Assembly (NCBI GenBank): GCA_964528085.1
Contig: CAZGRE010000005.1
Coordinates: forward strand, 1-48,165
Length of the DNA stretch: 48,165 bases
Direction of reading: 5' to 3'
DNA from: B2-G16 sp964528085
GTDB taxonomy: Bacteria; Bipolaricaulota; Bipolaricaulia; UBA7950; UBA9294
Below, in pieces: positions 47,234-48,165 of the stretch (position 1 is its first letter; each line of letters starts with the position of its first letter). The notes under the pieces are model-generated. The model saw only the letters and a program-made list of their open reading frames with translations, was not told the DNA's origin and did not search any database. A program made the translations under genes and the position numbers.

Positions 47234-48165
47234 TCAAGACCTCGGATGCGATCGCTGTTCTTGTTCTTCGACTCCATCTCGTACATCGATCTTGCCGGTT
47301 ACGGCGGCGGAGATGAGGGCGGTGCGGTATTCCTTTAGCAGCTCAATCGCTTTCTCGATCTTCCCGATCAGCGCATCGATCTTCGCTGTCTCGCAATCGA
47401 GGAAGTCGGCGATGGCTTGTTGCTCTGGTTGATTCGGAAGAGGTACCTCAAACCCTCGATACTCTGAGACCTTAAGGTTTGGATATGTTGTACCTGACAC
47501 CATCAACTCGATTCGCTTGCGTACCATGTGTGATGTTAAGAAGGCATACAAGAATCGCGAATCCCAAACAACTTGGCTTGGGATCACACGCAAGAGAAAG
47601 TTAGAGAACGAGAAAGTCGGCATCTCTTGAGTCACAAGTGCCGCTTTACCTGTAACGACGTTCGATACAGAGCCACTAGACTTCACCACAATGATTTCCC
47701 CAGGCCTACATTTGTAGGCTTTCATCTCAGCAGCAGATAGACACCGCATTGGCATGTCCTGAAAGTTAATCCTGCCATCGATTGATATGTCTGCAGTTCG
47801 AGCCACCGGAATTGGAGCATCGCATGTCTCGGGTTCATCACCCCAGATCCCGCTGTTATCAAACTGTGCATGATATTTGAGACGCACAACTTCCCAATGC
47901 GCCGGGATCTTGCCGAGCCATTCGATGCCGGAGTCCTTCATCGAGACGTTGGGATCGAGGCCCTTGGTGACGGCATGGCTGATCAGCACGGTGCGCTTCT
48001 CCTTGAGCAGCTCAATCAATCGCTCCTTCTTCCCGATTAGCGCGTCGATCTTCGCTGTCTCACGATCGAGGAAGTCGGCGATGGTGCATTGCTCAACCTC
48101 AGGGGGAACGGCGATTGGGAATGTACCAAGTTCACTCGCATTGATCGCTGGGTAGCTTACCCCAA
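47234..48165 (-). CDS. hsdS: Type I restriction specificity subunit HsdS, partial
   Basis: The minus-strand frame is open from the window edge to the TGA at 47234, giving about 310 residues without start. It begins in the end of the first target recognition domain (FPIAVPPEVEQ), then the central conserved coiled coil with FLDRETAKIDALIGKKERLIELLKEKR type sequence, the second target domain starting DSGIEWLGKIPAHWEVVRLKY, and a second coiled coil FLDCETAKIDALIGKIEKAIELLKEYR. Together these specify a bipartite DNA target. The TTG at 48019 is internal, not the start. hsdM is presumably upstream, outside the window. Confidence 0.92.
   Translation of the reverse strand, partial: GVSYPAINASELGTFPIAVPPEVEQCTIADFLDRETAKIDALIGKKERLIELLKEKRTVLISHAVTKGLDPNVSMKDSGIEWLGKIPAHWEVVRLKYHAQFDNSGIWGDEPETCDAPIPVARTADISIDGRINFQDMPMRCLSAAEMKAYKCRPGEIIVVKSSGSVSNVVTGKAALVTQEMPTFSFSNFLLRVIPSQVVWDSRFLYAFLTSHMVRKRIELMVSGTTYPNLKVSEYRGFEVPLPNQPEQQAIADFLDCETAKIDALIGKIEKAIELLKEYRTALISAAVTGKIDVRDGVEEQEQRSHPRS
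47337..47425. repeat. First copy of an 89-bp in-frame repeat within hsdS
   Basis: This segment is repeated at 48006-48094 with about 14 mismatches by my count. The offset is 669 bp, 223 codons, so the copies are in frame. They encode the two HsdS coiled-coil spacers, and the similarity allows recombination that swaps or deletes the second target recognition domain. Confidence 0.75.

Noticed and set aside
47234..48019. Short hsdS starting at TTG 48019
   Set aside because: The frame stays open to the window edge and encodes the central HsdS coiled coil, so the TTG is internal.
1..48165. CRISPR arrays, rRNA or tRNA genes anywhere in the window
   Set aside because: I saw no regularly spaced repeats and no conserved RNA gene sequences while reading; a short tRNA could still be missed without a covariance search.

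Overview
The window is GC-rich bacterial chromosome, densely packed with long runs of overlapping genes (ATGA or 1-17 nt overlaps). Strong GGAGG-type Shine-Dalgarno sites precede most starts. Bacterial EF-G, FabI, PyrB, MarR and FadR-type regulators and a type I restriction system place it in Bacteria. A bacterial RIO-type kinase, an indolepyruvate:ferredoxin oxidoreductase and a fused ADP-forming acyl-CoA synthetase suggest an anaerobic, possibly thermophilic, poorly characterised lineage. A Bipolaricaulota/Acetothermia-like bacterium is my guess from gene content only; the sequence does not prove it.

Layout. 1-7.5 kb: a cut-off lipoprotein, a GyrI-like ligand-binding protein, a RIO kinase, a hydantoinase/pyrB pair, a DUF885 protein that has lost its catalytic signature, and fabI. 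6.8-9.2 kb: a membrane-anchored one-component regulator (sensor outside, OmpR-type winged helix at the inner C terminus) between two small exported helical proteins. 9.2-15.9 kb (minus strand): a MarR-led operon with an asymmetric ABC exporter pair, an exported protein and a MacB/LolD-type ATPase and permease; its promoter carries an exact match to the published SlyA operator. 15.9-18.1 kb: DUF4282 protein, MFS transporter and macrodomain protein.

18.0-31.8 kb (minus strand) is the metabolic centrepiece. Ten genes are almost all translationally coupled: GntR/FadR regulator, two complete molybdenum hydroxylases (two large subunits, one FAD-[2Fe-2S] fusion, one separate FAD and one separate [2Fe-2S] subunit), iorA, iorB, an ADP-forming acyl-CoA synthetase and a HisC-like aminotransferase. 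Read as a pathway, the aminotransferase makes 2-oxo acids, IorAB converts them to acyl-CoA plus reduced ferredoxin, and the synthetase recovers ATP. The substrate of the two hydroxylases is open. A 24-bp dyad with a GT-N3-AC core lies just upstream of the regulator gene.

31.9-38.9 kb: a lower-GC beta-propeller protein, EF-G, an S9 peptidase, a two-part GNAT protein and an exported Ig-like protein. 39.1-48.2 kb is a defence/mobile island: a mazF remnant, an HTH-nucleotidyltransferase/HEPN pair, an IS110 transposase remnant, hicBA (hicA is only 58 codons), an ACT-domain protein, and a type I restriction locus in which an AbiEi/AbiEii pair with its own strong promoter sits between hsdS and hsdR. 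HsdR carries an extra AlbA_2 domain. hsdS runs off the right edge; hsdM is not in view. Several genes without Shine-Dalgarno sites have a -10-like box 6-10 nt before the start codon, suggesting leaderless transcripts. I saw no rRNA, tRNA or CRISPR array.
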